From: Metridium senile
Lineage: Eukaryota > Cnidaria > Anthozoa > Actiniaria > Metridiidae
DNA length: 64,000 nt
Assembly: GCA_949775045.1 (NCBI GenBank)
Contig: OX459101.1
Location: forward strand, 5,401,465 to 5,465,464
Reading direction: 5' to 3'
The position numbers and the translations under genes were made by a program. Positions 1-10,654 of this stretch are shown here, in pieces; position 1 is the stretch's first letter; every line of letters begins with the position of its first letter. Below the pieces are notes generated by a model. That model did no database searches. It was not told where the DNA came from and saw only the letters and a list, made by a program, of their open reading frames with translations.

Positions 1-56
1 TGTTTTATTAATTACCATGCAATTGCACTGCAGTGATTTGCATTACACTCATGTTA

Positions 57-248
57 ATAGACCTCTTTACCTCTGTATGCAAATTGCCCATTTCAGATCA
101 CATGTCATTCCCTTGGGAATTGTTCTTTTATGATGAACATGTTATATCATTTACATGTGAAAGAAACAATTCCCAAGGGTATAGTAGCATCACATGATCT
201 GAAATAGCTAGGACAACAAATTAAACAAGGAAGGTAAAGAGGACTATT
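57..248. mobile_element. Palindromic MITE, about 190 bp
   Basis: The ends are inverted copies of TAGACCTCTTTACCT, and the arms continue through TTTCAGATCACATG and CCCTTGGGAATTGTT with their reverse complements. It interrupts intron sequence that is continuous before exon 2 in genes B and C. A TA duplication is possible. No coding capacity. Confidence 0.65.
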
Positions 249-287
249 CTATTTACTATTTTATAATATGATTCCTTTCTTTGTCAG

Positions 288-350
288 ATTATTATCATGT
301 ACTGCATGGTTGTAATTTTATGAGTGGATCAAGCCCTGACTTACAGTGAC
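288..350 (+). pseudogene. Decayed duplicate of exon 2 of gene A
   Basis: After the same intron end found before real exon 2 (TTTGTCAG), positions 288 onward read ATTATTATC like exon 2 of genes B-D. They then share the GGTTGTAATTTT and GATCAAGCCCTGAC blocks with the exon at 419. An in-frame TGA appears after eleven codons and no good donor follows. It is a relic of a local duplication of the exon. Confidence 0.5.
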
Positions 351-418
351 TTGCAATTACAATACATTAATTCAACTTTTTACTGTATATTTTATAATAT
401 CATTCCTTTCTTTGTCAG

Positions 419-2880
419 GTGTTTATGAATGGTTGTAATTTTGTGAGAGGATCAAGCCCTGACAGTGCAGGCAGTTCATCAACAGCTAGTTTGGTAATAT
501 TTAAATGCAGTTATGTATACATATCCAAACAGACTCAAAGCATAATGGAACCATGCACTAATAGGAATCATGTGCATAGACTTTCCCTTCTAAGGCAGGG
601 GAAAGGGGGGTGTGGTGGCGGTTGCATGGGGGAAGAAAATAAATTTAAAACTTCAAGGGGTGAATCATGAAACTTTTTTTGCTATTTTTTTCTTCTCGAC
701 TGTTGTCATAGAAACGGTCCAATATGCCTTTTGATGGACCGCTCGTCAACCAATCAGAATTGGAGAAATATTTAAGCCATATAATATAACATAGTATAGT
801 GATGCTTATGAGGTTTTTCTTTCTTTCATTTTTTAGTTTGGAACTTACCTTTGCTGTAGTGTCTGCTCTGTTGTCTTTGCTGGAATCATTATTATCCTGT
901 ATAGCTTTATGATGCTCTTATATGCATCTGCTGTAATGGGCTCCATAATAATTATATCATTTGCTGTTCTTGAGTTTGGATTTGGTATTTGTGCGTCTGT
1001 CTGTAGCTGTTCTACGGGTGATGCAATATGTAATCCATCTACTCAACAGGAGTTACCACAAGTGGTACGGTATATACCACAGGCAGCCCAAGCTCATTAA
1101 TTAATACAGTGTTTATATGAGCTTTAGCGGTCATAATTCGAATTCTCTAAATTTGAGTTTTTATGTATAAAAATGACTCATGACGTTGATAACTTGTTGT
1201 GTCTTTTATTATTTGCCCGTGTTTGAAGCCATTTGGAAGCAGTTTCACTGGAGTATTTAATTTTTTCCCCTACCTATTATTTATAGGTAGGGGAGAAACA
1301 ATTCAGTAACCCAGTGAAATCGCTTCCAAATGGCTTCAAATTCGGCCAAGTAATAAAAGACACAACATGTACAAGTTATCAAGGTGAGTCATTTTTATTC
1401 ATAAAAACACAAATTTAGAGATTTGAATTATGACTGTTAAAGTGCATATTTAAACTCTGTAACAATGAGCTTGGGCTGCCTGTGTATATACTAGCTAGCT
1501 CTTCCAAGTTCAAATGTCATCATTAATTTTGCAATCAATTTAACAATAATTAATAATCATGATTGTAATTTTACATGTACGTATGACCATAATTTTAGTC
1601 ATTATGCATCACAAACTATACTTTCATTATCATAATGAAATAATCATAATCATATCATAATCATCTTAAAGTTTATAATTTCATATATTTTCAAACTCAA
1701 GTGTCAATATGACAATGACTATAGCTTAATGACCATGTATTCTTCAAAAGGGCCAAGTGATCTACATCCAGACACCAGAGGGACCTAAAGCACATATCAT
1801 GACCCAGGGTGCTGATGGGGTTCCTGTGGCAGTACCAGTAGAAGTATCTTCACATGCTCAGGTAAATGTTGTACCACACCCCTCTTCAACTTGCTGTTGT
1901 ATATCGCATACAGATCGGCGGCTCATATTCTCTATTTTACATATTTACTATTATTTAATTTTTAATATAATTGAAGTATTTAGATTTTTTTATTAATATT
2001 ATTTCTTATTATTCTCACTTTAAGGACATCTCCCCACCACCTTACACAGCTCGCGCTGCAGTGGGTGATGATGGTCAGGCCCCTGCACTTGAATCGACGC
2101 ACAGAGACTTGCCACCAAGTTATCAATCTGATGAGGTACAATATCACAGATTTATTTATCAAAGAAATCTTATAGAGAATCCTGTAAAGAAGAGAAGACA
2201 AGACAAGACAAGACAAGACAAGACAAGACAAGACAAGACAAGACAAGACAAGACAAGACAAGACAAGACAAGACAAGACAAGACAAGACAAGACAAGACA
2301 AGACAAGACAAGACAAGACAATGGAATAAATGGAATAAATGGAATAAATAATAAAAATATAGCCTTATTAAATAATGAGTGAGTCTGGAGAGACTGAACC
2401 TCCGGTTTGACCACCTTATCTTAAGTCTGAGTGGACTCGAACCCAGACCTCCAACTGGTACGAAAATAAGATTCTCTCAGGTGCCTGAAAGGTACTGTTC
2501 TTTTAATGTTGATTATTTTTTATCTGAATAGGTTGGTTATGCAAACTCAGATGTCGTGGCAGTACCAGTAGAAGTATCTGCACTTGCTCAGGTAAAAGTT
2601 GTACCACACCCCTCTTCAACTTGCTGTTGTATATTGCATACAGATCGGCGGCTCATATTCTCTATTTTACATATTTACTATTATTTAATTTTTAATATAA
2701 TTGAAGTATTTAAAATTTTTTATTAATATTATTTCTTATTATTCTCACTTTAAGGACATCTCCCCACCACCTTACCCAGCTCGCGCTGCAGGGGGTGATG
2801 ATGGTCAGGCCCCTGCACTTGAATCGACACACAGAGACATGCCACCAAGTTATCAAACTGATTTCGTATTTCACATTTAA
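419..2880 (+). CDS. MS4A/CD20-like four-helix membrane protein, gene A (5' end outside window, tail duplicated)
   Basis: Exons read by alignment to genes B-D: 419-493 (diverged exon 2), 837-1064 (TM3-loop-TM4), 1751-1861, 2025-2135, 2532-2591 (hybrid exon), 2755-2880 ending in TAA. All junctions are phase 0 with GT..AG borders. Exon 1 (TM1) would lie before position 1. Exon 837-1064 encodes two hydrophobic segments with a short loop and a following Cys cluster (motif CASVCSC). The tail carries four PPxY motifs (PPPY, PPSY, PPPY, PPSY), because the segment from late exon 4 through exon 5 is present twice. PPxY is the known ligand of WW domains, as in NEDD4-type ubiquitin ligases. Exon 419-493 stays open but has lost the hydrophobic half of TM2, so the protein may not fold as a four-helix protein. 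The last exon runs directly into 3'-flank sequence and ends DFVFHI instead of the family end SDVV. The gene may be decaying; the MS4A-like assignment is made by eye. Confidence 0.6.
1078..1484. mobile_element. Long palindromic MITE with CACAGGCAGCCCAAG ends
   Basis: Almost the whole 407 bp folds on itself, with arms of about 190 bp. The ends are CACAGGCAGCCCAAG and its complement. It is flanked on both sides by TATATAC, a 7-bp (possibly 8-bp) target duplication, which fits a hAT-like insertion. It lies in intron 3 of gene A just after the splice donor. The matching relic in gene D (around 26,265) lacks it. The box at its ends recurs across the window. Confidence 0.75.
2194..2320. repeat. (AAGAC)n pentanucleotide microsatellite
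   Basis: About 25 near-perfect units of AAGAC follow a short AAGAG stretch, in the intron after exon 5 of gene A. The repeat is open in several frames on both strands, so the reading frames across it are artefacts. The homologous intron of gene C holds (AAGAG)n, and gene D holds mixed pentamers. Confidence 0.95.
2375..2465 (-). mobile_element. tRNA-derived SINE remnant with B box
   Basis: Read on the minus strand, this contains GGGTTCGAGTCC, a perfect RNA polymerase III B box. It is followed by a block resembling GATAAGG..GTCAAACCGGAGGT that recurs in genes B (11,100-11,190) and D (30,285-30,340). The tail is missing here. It is the head part of the SINE carried in the last intron of every gene copy. 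Confidence 0.55.
2532..2591 (+). CDS. Hybrid exon 6/exon 4 of gene A
   Basis: The first 26 bases match the terminal exon of genes B and C (GTTGGTTATGCAAACTCAG...). The rest matches the end of exon 4 (GTACCAGTAGAAGTATCT...CAG). The join replaces the TGA stop of exon 6 and stays in frame, giving 20 codons that start VGYANSDVV and end in LAQ, then a GTAAAA donor. It was made by a tandem duplication whose breakpoints lie inside exons 4 and 6. The same hybrid exon occurs in gene C at 20,327-20,386. Confidence 0.75.
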
Positions 2881-3843
2881 CAGTGGAATGTCTGAGTTCG
2901 TAATCAGCCGAAAACGGCAGTAATATCACTAACAGATATAATTTTAGATAGACAATTATTCGTTTGTCTCAAGGATGTCGCAGGTTTGGACTGCGACATT
3001 TCGACTGCTACTGCATGCTAGTCTTGATGAGCAATGGGTAACCAATCACAACTCAGTACAATTTTAACAGTTGTTTTCATCTGTGCGTACCTTTTAGCCG
3101 GTCGTTTTCAAAACATCCGCCGATCACCTAATAATTCTATTGATCTCATATCATTAACGATAAATATCCTTTATACATTTTAATAACATCAAGTTTGTAA
3201 AAAAATATTCAAACCATATTTATGCTGCAGTAATTGTAAATATAATTCAATATATAAAGTATTTTAACATAAAACTGCGGGTCAGTTTAGCAGAAGCTGT
3301 TATTTAAACAATCTGAAATTTTGTAAATTTTTATATTTTTTAATTTTTTAATGCAAGATCTACCACGTCGGTCGACATTAAAACAAAGAAAGAATATATT
3401 TTTAAAACTGTTAAACAGGCAACAGTAATTTTAGAGTAACAATTACAGAAATCAAACAATTATTAATAAACTTAAAAAAGCTTTTTTACAAACGTCTTTT
3501 GTTTTCTTGTATTCTTGTTATCTATCTACCTGTCTTATCCCATTGTCCCCTGGGAACCCCTTTGGTTTTTCTCTGGAAAAACATTCAAGTTTTCGTTTTT
3601 CGATATATACTCGGCCATATATGAAATAAAAGATACCGGCGTTATATGGATTTTTTTTTTACTCTCAACCTCTCGCGGCCGCATCCCAATAAAACAAAAT
3701 GACTATTCCTGCGTTGTTTTCAAAATGAATGATTTATCATATTTTTATACCCTGGAAATTAAACCAGAGGGTTTCTGATCTGGTCATTTTTACGTCTATG
3801 TTTGTTAACCGCGCTCATGAGAAACCATTTCCAGTTGCAGCAT
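2869..3843 (+). repeat. 3' flanking unit of gene A, near-identical to 20,990-22,133
   Basis: From the end of gene A to the MITE at 3,844 the sequence matches the 3' flank of gene C almost base for base, apart from an extra stretch of about 200 bp in the C copy. More diverged versions follow gene B (11,360-12,240) and gene D (31,507-32,400), so the flank belongs to the duplicated unit. No gene was recognised; the 87-codon reading frame at 3,515-3,778 has no recognisable features. Confidence 0.7.
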
Positions 3844-3926
3844 AGCCTGTGTTCATCCGTCACCACCCCTCCCCCTACAGGGAGAAACGGGTAGGGGAGG
3901 GGTGAGGACGGCTGTACACAGGCTAG
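3844..3926. mobile_element. Short hairpin MITE, TAGCCTGTG ends
   Basis: Perfect end inversion of TAGCCTGTGT with a C-rich arm (ACCACCCCTCCCCCTAC) and its G-rich complement; 83 bp. The same element is at 22,134-22,203, truncated at its right end, and a relative with the same TAGCCTG end is at 10,575-10,617. Confidence 0.7.
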
Positions 3927-3933
3927 TTGTATC

Positions 3934-5106
3934 GGTCGTCAATTTATCCCGGGCGATGTCTGACACCCTCCCGCGTTACAATTTTATTATGTCAGCGGTC
4001 CACATAAGCAGTGTTTACGTAATCCACTTGATGTACTTATTGCGTGAGATCGTTATTTATATTAAAATTTATATAATATATATTTTATGAAATACTTACA
4101 TTTTTTCTTATTTGTGTTTCTATAAAATATTGACAAATGGTAGCGTAGCGAGATTTTTTGAAATTAATTGTGGAAATATAAAAGAAAAAGGAAACATAAG
4201 TAGATATCACATTTTACAAATACGTAAAATTAATTACTTATTCCAAGTATAAGCATATCCTTAATAGTACATATCTCTTTATATACAATATACATATATA
4301 CATAATGATATACATCACTCTTACATATATATATACATCACTCTTACTACTGTACTATACACCCTTTCCGAGAAAGTTTGTCACCCATTGAAAAGCACAC
4401 AAGCTAGTGGCGCAAAGGATCATGGATAAGTTTAGAAACTAAATAAGCATTTGGAACGCCTTTCTTGTTGTTTGATAAGTCAAAATGGACATTTCTGAAT
4501 AACATATTGACAAGTGTAGCAATGTGGCCATGAAATACCTGCGTTCTAATAAAGTATACATATGTAACCCATAATCCCCTGCGCTACTAGCTTGTAGGCT
4601 TTTCCCTTCACGGGTGACAAAGTTTCTCGGAAACGGTGTATACAGTACGTATATATATACTAGTGGTCTTATACATGAAGTCAGTGACTTTGAAACGTCG
4701 TAATATAAATTGTGTTAAACTTTATTTTAAATATTTAACAAAGAGCCTAGAAAAAGAAAAAGAGAGACATAAAAATCTTCTTTTTAATCGTCAATTTTTA
4801 AATTATCCATTTCCTATTTTTTATAGACATTTTATTTTAGTCTACATTTTCTTCTACATGTAAAGCGCTTTAGAGTATTGCATATAAAGCGCTATATAAA
4901 TAAAAACTTATTATTACAATACACAGACATCTATAATTTTCGCAATTTACAGTTAACTTATATCGGTTTTGCATGAAAAAAAGGAGCTGAGAGTGTTGAC
5001 AGCTAATCATTTACAATGCATGAGTACACTACATTGTACTACCGCTGACGTGATAAAATTGTATCGCGGGAGGGTGTCAGACATCGCCCGTGATAAATTG
5101 ACGACC
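3934..5106. mobile_element. Mutator-like non-autonomous element, 1,173 bp
   Basis: The terminal inverted repeats are about 75 bp, starting GGTCGTCAATTTATC and including GATGTCTGACACCCTCC. The flanks are an exact 9-bp duplication, AGTTGTATC at 3,925-3,933 and 5,107-5,115. Long TIRs with a 9-bp duplication are typical of Mutator/MULE elements. No transposase was recognised inside. A second MITE (4,360-4,639) is nested in it, and a SINE or LINE tail (AAGCGCTATATAA) lies near 4,862-4,905. Confidence 0.8.
4360..4639. mobile_element. Mariner-type palindromic MITE (TA target site)
   Basis: The TIRs are CACC, two to four bases, then TTTCCGAGAAA and TTTGTCACCC, inverted at the other end, with TA on both sides. 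It is 280 bp long and nested within the Mutator-like element. A second copy at 35,217 to about 38,020 is split by a 2.5-kb insertion. Confidence 0.75.
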
Positions 5107-5115
5107 AGTTGTATC

Positions 5116-5611
5116 AGTTTTACAAACGCTAAATCAAGTAGAAAATAGTCTCTGGTGTCTTTGTAATTTTTCAATAATACAGTATCTACATAAATATAGA
5201 TATTCTTTTAATTACATTTTATCGTAGTTTACTCGCACCTTTTACCCGCACCCGCACCTATTTGACCGGGAACAGTGCACCTTCGACCCGCGACCCGCGA
5301 AACGAGTTATCAGCTAGTTGACCAATAGTTTTATTAAATATTTAAAGATTTAATTACGTCAAGTTAATGATTACCATTTAATCTTATCTGTCACAACTGG
5401 TTATAATCTGTAATGTAATATTTTCGAGTGCATTTTCCCCGGAAAAAAATTGTAATTTCCAAGCGCCGTTTTGAGAGGCATTTGCAAGAGATGATCAATG
5501 GTATTAGTTATCAGCATTTCTCCTTTGATATATTGAAATTTGCATCTATTTATCAGTATCAGTTGCGTTTTATGATGCACCCAATTTTTTTTATTTTATA
5601 TAAAAAACTTT
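5116..5611. other. Spacer upstream of gene B, no gene seen
   Basis: AT-rich spacer related to 12,240-12,870 in front of gene C, with a block of CACC/CCCGCACC-type repeats around 5,228-5,300. The reading frame at 5,428-5,613 has no recognisable protein features. Confidence 0.5.
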
Positions 5612-5833
5612 AAATAAAAACTTGATGTTTTCGTCAAAAAATGCGGAAGTTTTATCAGACGTCATCCGTATCAGTCGACCGTTGTGATGTAATGTAGCTT
5701 GGGGGCCTAGGGAAGAAGGTTGTCAAGCGTTCAAAACAAATGCGGAATAAAATTGCAAAGTTTCTTATTATATGTTAGTATAAATCACAGTTTGTCGACG
5801 AATTACCATCAGTTTTTTTAGTTTTTCTTCGCA
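5612..5833 (+). promoter_or_regulatory. Conserved proximal promoter and 5' UTR, gene B
   Basis: This block is conserved with 12,875-13,098 (gene C) and 22,316-22,533 (gene D). Shared parts are GACCGTTGTGATGTAAT, GGTTGTCAAGCGTTCAAAAC and a TATA-like GGAATAAAA at 5,744-5,752, about 80 bases before the ATG. Conservation across three copies while the spacers diverge suggests a core promoter; the start site is not visible. Confidence 0.45.
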
Positions 5834-6352
5834 ATGGGTTATAATTTCCATGGAGTTAAGTATTCTGCTATCGCCCAAATCATTCTGGGCTCACTGCTGG
5901 TGATATATTAGGCATTGTTGAACGAGTCATCACCAGATACGGTGCCTTTCCCACCGAAGCTGTTACGCCGATATGGATGGGCATGTAGGTAAGTTTAAAT
6001 AGACTTAATCTTATTGACAATTCTTGTAGACAATAGTAGTTCAATGGTGGCTTGATTTAACACGACGTCTAACGGTTTAATAACAAAGAACATCGAAGCT
6101 CACAATAAACATGCAAATGCTAAAAAACAAAAGAACCAATCGACTACACTAATCTACACTTCTTTTCCAAAACAATAGATCCGTGTTATTTAAACGACGA
6201 CTTAGCGGTCATATATGTTGATATACACAGAGACCATGCGACAACTATTAATAAATATTGTTAAATACGCGAACAATTACAACTCAACCAGCTTAATACT
6301 ATCTTAAGAGCTAGGACGCAGTGTCCTTTGACATATATTTGCTATACTAGGG

Positions 6353-6373
6353 GGTAAGGGGGGGGGGGGGATT
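6353..6373. repeat. Poly-G tract
   Basis: A run of thirteen G residues within a G-rich stretch in intron 1 of gene B. Its only feature is composition. Confidence 0.7.
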
Positions 6374-6961
6374 GGAGTTTGGGGTTGGCCGCTGTATATC
6401 GATCCGCTGTACATAGTAATTCGAACGAAATCGAATGTTCGGATCAATTGAATTCAATTGCATGAATCACATTCGGCAATCAAATTAAATCAAATTCACA
6501 CATTAGAACTTTGGGCGAAAACAAATACAAGATTCTTGATTTAATAATAGACTGTACTGCAAACTTACTTAATTCTGATTTGACGAGATGCATGATTTAC
6601 AATTAAATTGTAAATTGTATTAAGTTCCTTAATGCAGATGATAACAGTTTACGGCCAATTGTAGCGCATGTTATATCAGGCATTATGTTTGTGTGTGTGG
6701 TCCTTACGTCAGTCAATTGTCGAATGAAATACACAATTAAAGACATAACAGACACTATAAAAAAATGTGAGTTCAAATACAGTAAGTGCATGTTCATAAT
6801 AAATCATATTTCTTATATATATTTGCTCATAGGATGTACTTGGGTCAAAAAAAGTGACAACAAAACTCAAAGTGTTCACGGTTCCAGTGTCGTCACTGTA
6901 AATCTGCCAGTCCCAAAACAAATGTTTTATTTATTGTTTGTGAATTCTGAAGTATATATAA

Positions 6962-7153
6962 CTAGACGCTCTATGAGCGTGAAGTCGGGCTTATAGTCAT
7001 AAAATCAGCACAGAAGGCTAAACAATTCTACTTTGGGCTTCCTGTGTTTGTTCCCAAAGCATCATGGGGGACTATACGCAACATGACAGATAAATAGATA
7101 CATAGATAGATTGACTAAAAGGTAAACCTAGAGTCGGGCACTCTAGCCCAACT
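6962..7153 (+). mobile_element. Hairpin-ended element, short copy (192 bp)
   Basis: The 5' end starts CTAG and forms a hairpin with stem ACGCTC/GAGCGT and loop TAT, followed by AGTCGGGCT. The 3' end forms a different hairpin, AGTCGGGC with GCCCAACT. An ATAGATACATAGATAGA-like microsatellite lies before the 3' end. AA flanks both ends. These ends match the 2.5-kb copy at 35,386-37,929 and two copies in gene C. It lies in intron 1 of gene B. Confidence 0.65.
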
Positions 7154-7859
7154 AATAATTTAATAATTATATGACTGACCTATTTATGGCCGGAATAGTT
7201 GTGCTTATAATAATTAAGTTATTAGCAGCACGCCGGCAGGCCCTTTGTTTGGGAATTGTTATCTAGACCTCCATTTTTGTGTGATCATTATTTACAGTGG
7301 GGTATTTAGGGTGAGTGACTTTGAGGACGGGTTATGATATTTTGAAGGCTTATGAAGGAGGGGTTACATATTTTCCTGTGTAATTGAAGGAGGGGTCATG
7401 AGGGATTACATAATTTTTTTGTTAAATCCCAGAAAGATGGCAGGGGTGGTGGAAATGTATGAATTAAACTTACTTGAAGGAAGATTTAATTATCACCATC
7501 CCTTCCCCATTTTAGATAATGACTGCAGAGATCCCTAAAAATAGATATTGTTTTGCTGTTTTAATTACCACTAGCTGTATATAAGTGACTTAATTACATT
7601 ACACTTAATTACTCACTCAACTATTTACTGTATATTTTATAATATGACATGATTCCTTTCTTTGTCAGATTATTATCACTGGTGCGATTGGAATTTTGGT
7701 ATCAAGCCGCACTTATACTGACAATGACAGGCCATCAACAGCTTTGGTAATATTTCCATGTAATATGTAAATTTGCATGTTTGCCTCAACAGTAGTGTTC
7801 TGCACTAATGCTATAGAGTAATATGGTACAGCATGTAATTTAATCATTAAAGTGTGACC

Positions 7860-8200
7860 CCTAAAGTTTGATGTCCTATAATTGCATTTTGTCTTCCATC
7901 AATCAAAATAAAAAATGATCCAAAATGGTGCTTGATCTATATTGATTGCTAAATCAAATGGTTGATCTCATTCCTTGAATTGCTAGCAGAGGCAAAGTTT
8001 TCTGCCATATAACATACAGTACAGTGTGGAAAAAGTATCCTGACTGGTTATAAATAACAAATGAGATTTACCATTCAATTTACCGGTTTTCAGAAATTGA
8101 TCGATCAAGCACCATTTTGAATCACTCCATCAACTTGTTCCTAGCATTTTGATTGACGGCCGGCAAAATGCTGGTTAATTGGCAAACCAGACACCAAATT
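7860..8200. repeat. Decayed inverted repeat in intron 2 of gene B
   Basis: Segments such as CCAAAATGGTGCTTGATC (7,921 on) and its near complement GATCAAGCACCATTTTG (8,102 on) face each other, suggesting an old palindromic MITE. Boundaries are unclear. Confidence 0.4.
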
Positions 8201-8410
8201 AAACTTCAAGAGTTGCACTTCAACAATTATGGTTATTAAGTCATAATCATAATCATTTCATTTGAGGAACCACTGCAGCTATCTGACAGTCTTTTTGCAT
8301 GAGTAAAAGTATTCACATTTGTTTTTAATTCATACAAATTTCTCTATTCAACATAAATATAATTAATTTTTTATCCTCTTTAGTATAATAAATAGATAAA
8401 TAAATCAAAT

Positions 8411-8472
8411 AAATTACTTTTTTAACGTCTCAATGTATTTATAAATACATTGAGACGTTAAAAAAGTAATTT
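8411..8472. repeat. Perfect 62-bp palindrome
   Basis: AAATTACTTTTTTAACGTC at the left is exactly inverted at the right, with the axis in TATTTATAAATA. It is a perfect hairpin with no loop, in intron 2 of gene B, probably a minimal MITE. Confidence 0.85.
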
Positions 8473-9499
8473 ATTAGCCACTCACACTCACTACCTCTAC
8501 ATTGAATATTTTAGCCCACAGCTCAGACTGCTCACATGTTCATTTTTGCGGAGGGAGGAAAACCCGATAACCCAGAGAAAAACCCTTGTGGCATGGAGAG
8601 AAGAACACATCAATTAACAAAGTTACTCAACTCACAGCGGCGAGAGGCGAGCAGTAAACCACTACGCCACCTAGTATGCCACCCATAAAAATAAAATATA
8701 TAAAGCGTATAAAATGTATAAAGCTCTGATTAGTTTTTGTTTTTCTTTTAGATTAGGACTTACCTTGGCTTTAGTGTTGTCTCTGCTGTCTTTGCTGGAA
8801 TCATCATTATCCTGTATAGCCTTGGATTGATATTTGGAATATCATTTACACTGCGCCTCATGATAATACTCTTTGCAATTCTAGAGTTTGGATTTGGTAT
8901 TTTTGCTTGTGTTTGTAGCTGTATGAATGGTGGTTGTGGTCAATTTACTCAACAGCAGACACCACAAATGGTATGTTTTTGTCATCATCATCATAATTAT
9001 ATACAATTTCATATTCTTTTCAGTGATAAATAATGATAACTATATCCATACTTCAACAGGGCCAAGTGATCTACATCCAGACATCAGAGGGACCTAAAGC
9101 TCACATCATGACCCAGGGTGCTGATGGGGTTCCTGTGGCAATACCAGTGGCAGTACCTGTCCAGGTAAATGATTTTAAAAAACAATCTCAAGTGTGTTAT
9201 ACATGTACAACAAATATATTATTTTAATAGAACGCAAAAGGGTACATATATATCATATCAATTAATTGATCACATACCCCTAGGGGCTTTGTGTTCCCAT
9301 AAAGCTGAGTTTCGGTATCTTTGAACGCCTGCATGACTATATTTAGGTTTCCAAACACATGAGTGGGACATCCAAAAAAAACCCCAGATGTACTGGTTGG
9401 AGAATTCAAATTCCTTGGTCACCAAACACCTATAAACACAATGTCTATCCAAACCCTATAAACTCTAAACCTAACTACTCAGACGTGAAGTGAATTCCC

Positions 9500-9640
9500 T
9501 AGCCTGCAAAACAGGTGTGCTTTCGGGTTTTGGGGAAAAATCGGGTTTTGGGCTTCCTGTGTTAAGTCAAAAAAGTAACACAGGAAGCCCAAGATTCTAA
9601 ATTCTCCAAAAAGCCAAAAGAACGCCTGCTCTGTAGGCTA
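9500..9640. mobile_element. Palindromic MITE, TAGCCTG ends, 9-bp duplication
   Basis: The ends are TAGCCTGC and its inverted partner GTAGGCTA. The flanks are an exact TGAATTCCC duplication at 9,491-9,499 and 9,641-9,649, as for Mutator-like elements. The centre holds two facing copies of the TTGGGCTTCCTGTG box. Intron 4 of gene B. Confidence 0.75.
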
Positions 9641-9941
9641 TGAATTCCCTTGCTTGCAGTTATTTATCAATCATCAACATAGATAATAGTCTGCAGTTTC
9701 TGTTCTAAGATACTATAGATCCTAGTTCCATTAATTGTCATCTAGTTCAGTTGGAGAGGCGCTGCCCCTATAGTCGAAAGTCAATTGATTGAATAACATT
9801 AACATGCAGTTGAAAGTAACCGAAGTAAATAATACCTCATCAAAACTTTTCTTGCCTGTTATATACAGTATAAACAAGCCAGTGAACAGAGATGTGTTCT
9901 AAATTTTTTAATGTAGGGTTAGTGATTGTGCACATAATGTA

Positions 9942-10136
9942 AAAAGCTGGCCCTGGGGGATTGGGGAGAGGGGCAGAGGGATTGGGGAGAGGGGGAGGGC
10001 AGGGGAAGAGGGGGAGGGCAGGGGAAGAGAAAAAACGGCAGGCTCTCCCTTTCTTCTCTCCCCAAAACCTCCTCCTTCCCTCCCCCTTCCGCCTTCCCCA
10101 CTCCCTTTTCCCCAGAGAGCCAGGCTACGCAGGCTA
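9942..10136. mobile_element. G-rich/C-rich palindromic element ending in GCAGGCTA
   Basis: A left arm of GGGGA-type repeats faces a right arm of CCCCTCC-type repeats, and the right end reads CCAGGCTACGCAGGCTA. Related C-rich arms ending GCCACGCAGGCTA lie in the same intron of genes C (18,540-18,595) and D (28,135-28,255), so it probably predates the duplications. The reading frames across it are low-complexity artefacts. Confidence 0.5.
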
Positions 10137-10574
10137 GTGTGCACAAAAACATCACGAACAAAGGTTAACACGGATCATGATTCCATCATAAATATATTGA
10201 CAATTATTAGGAACGATTGTTTGGTTGGAATATATAATTGAAGTTTTTAAGATATTTTTTATTAATATTATTTCTTGTTTTTCTCACTTTAAGGACATCT
10301 CCCCACCACCTTACACAGCTCGCGCTGCAGGGGGTGGGGCTGGTCAAGGTACATTAAGCAAGGTACAATATCACACTTTTATTTATGGCAGAAAACTTAT
10401 AGACAAACCTGTTATAATAACGATATGGAATCAGGTCCTGGTTTCACGTTATCTAGCACCGATGTACTAATTGACAAAGGGTGCATTTGTCCAGACTAAT
10501 AAATAAGCCTCAATTTGTTGTAAAATATTCACAAATTCCTGTGAAAAAGCCACCTTTGTCAAATATTATAGCCT

Positions 10575-10617
10575 GTGTCGTAGGGGGGAGGGGTGGGGGC
10601 GGATGTAGACAGGCTAA
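10575..10617. mobile_element. Short hairpin MITE, TAGCCTGTGTC ends
   Basis: TAGCCTGTGTC and its approximate complement flank a G-rich centre. AAATAT-like sequence stands on both sides, compatible with an imperfect 9-bp duplication. Last intron of gene B. Confidence 0.5.
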
Positions 10618-10654
10618 ATATCACAGCGGTGATAGATAGCGTGAAAACTGGGTA

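Noticed and set aside
1971..2414. Long frames rich in KTRQD (plus) and CLVLS (minus)
   Set aside because: They are translations of (AAGAC)n, which has no stop in several frames; the real exon 2,025-2,135 is only part of the plus-strand frame.
9908..10171. Minus-strand Gly/Pro-rich frames
   Set aside because: Low-complexity G-rich/C-rich palindrome, open in two overlapping frames.
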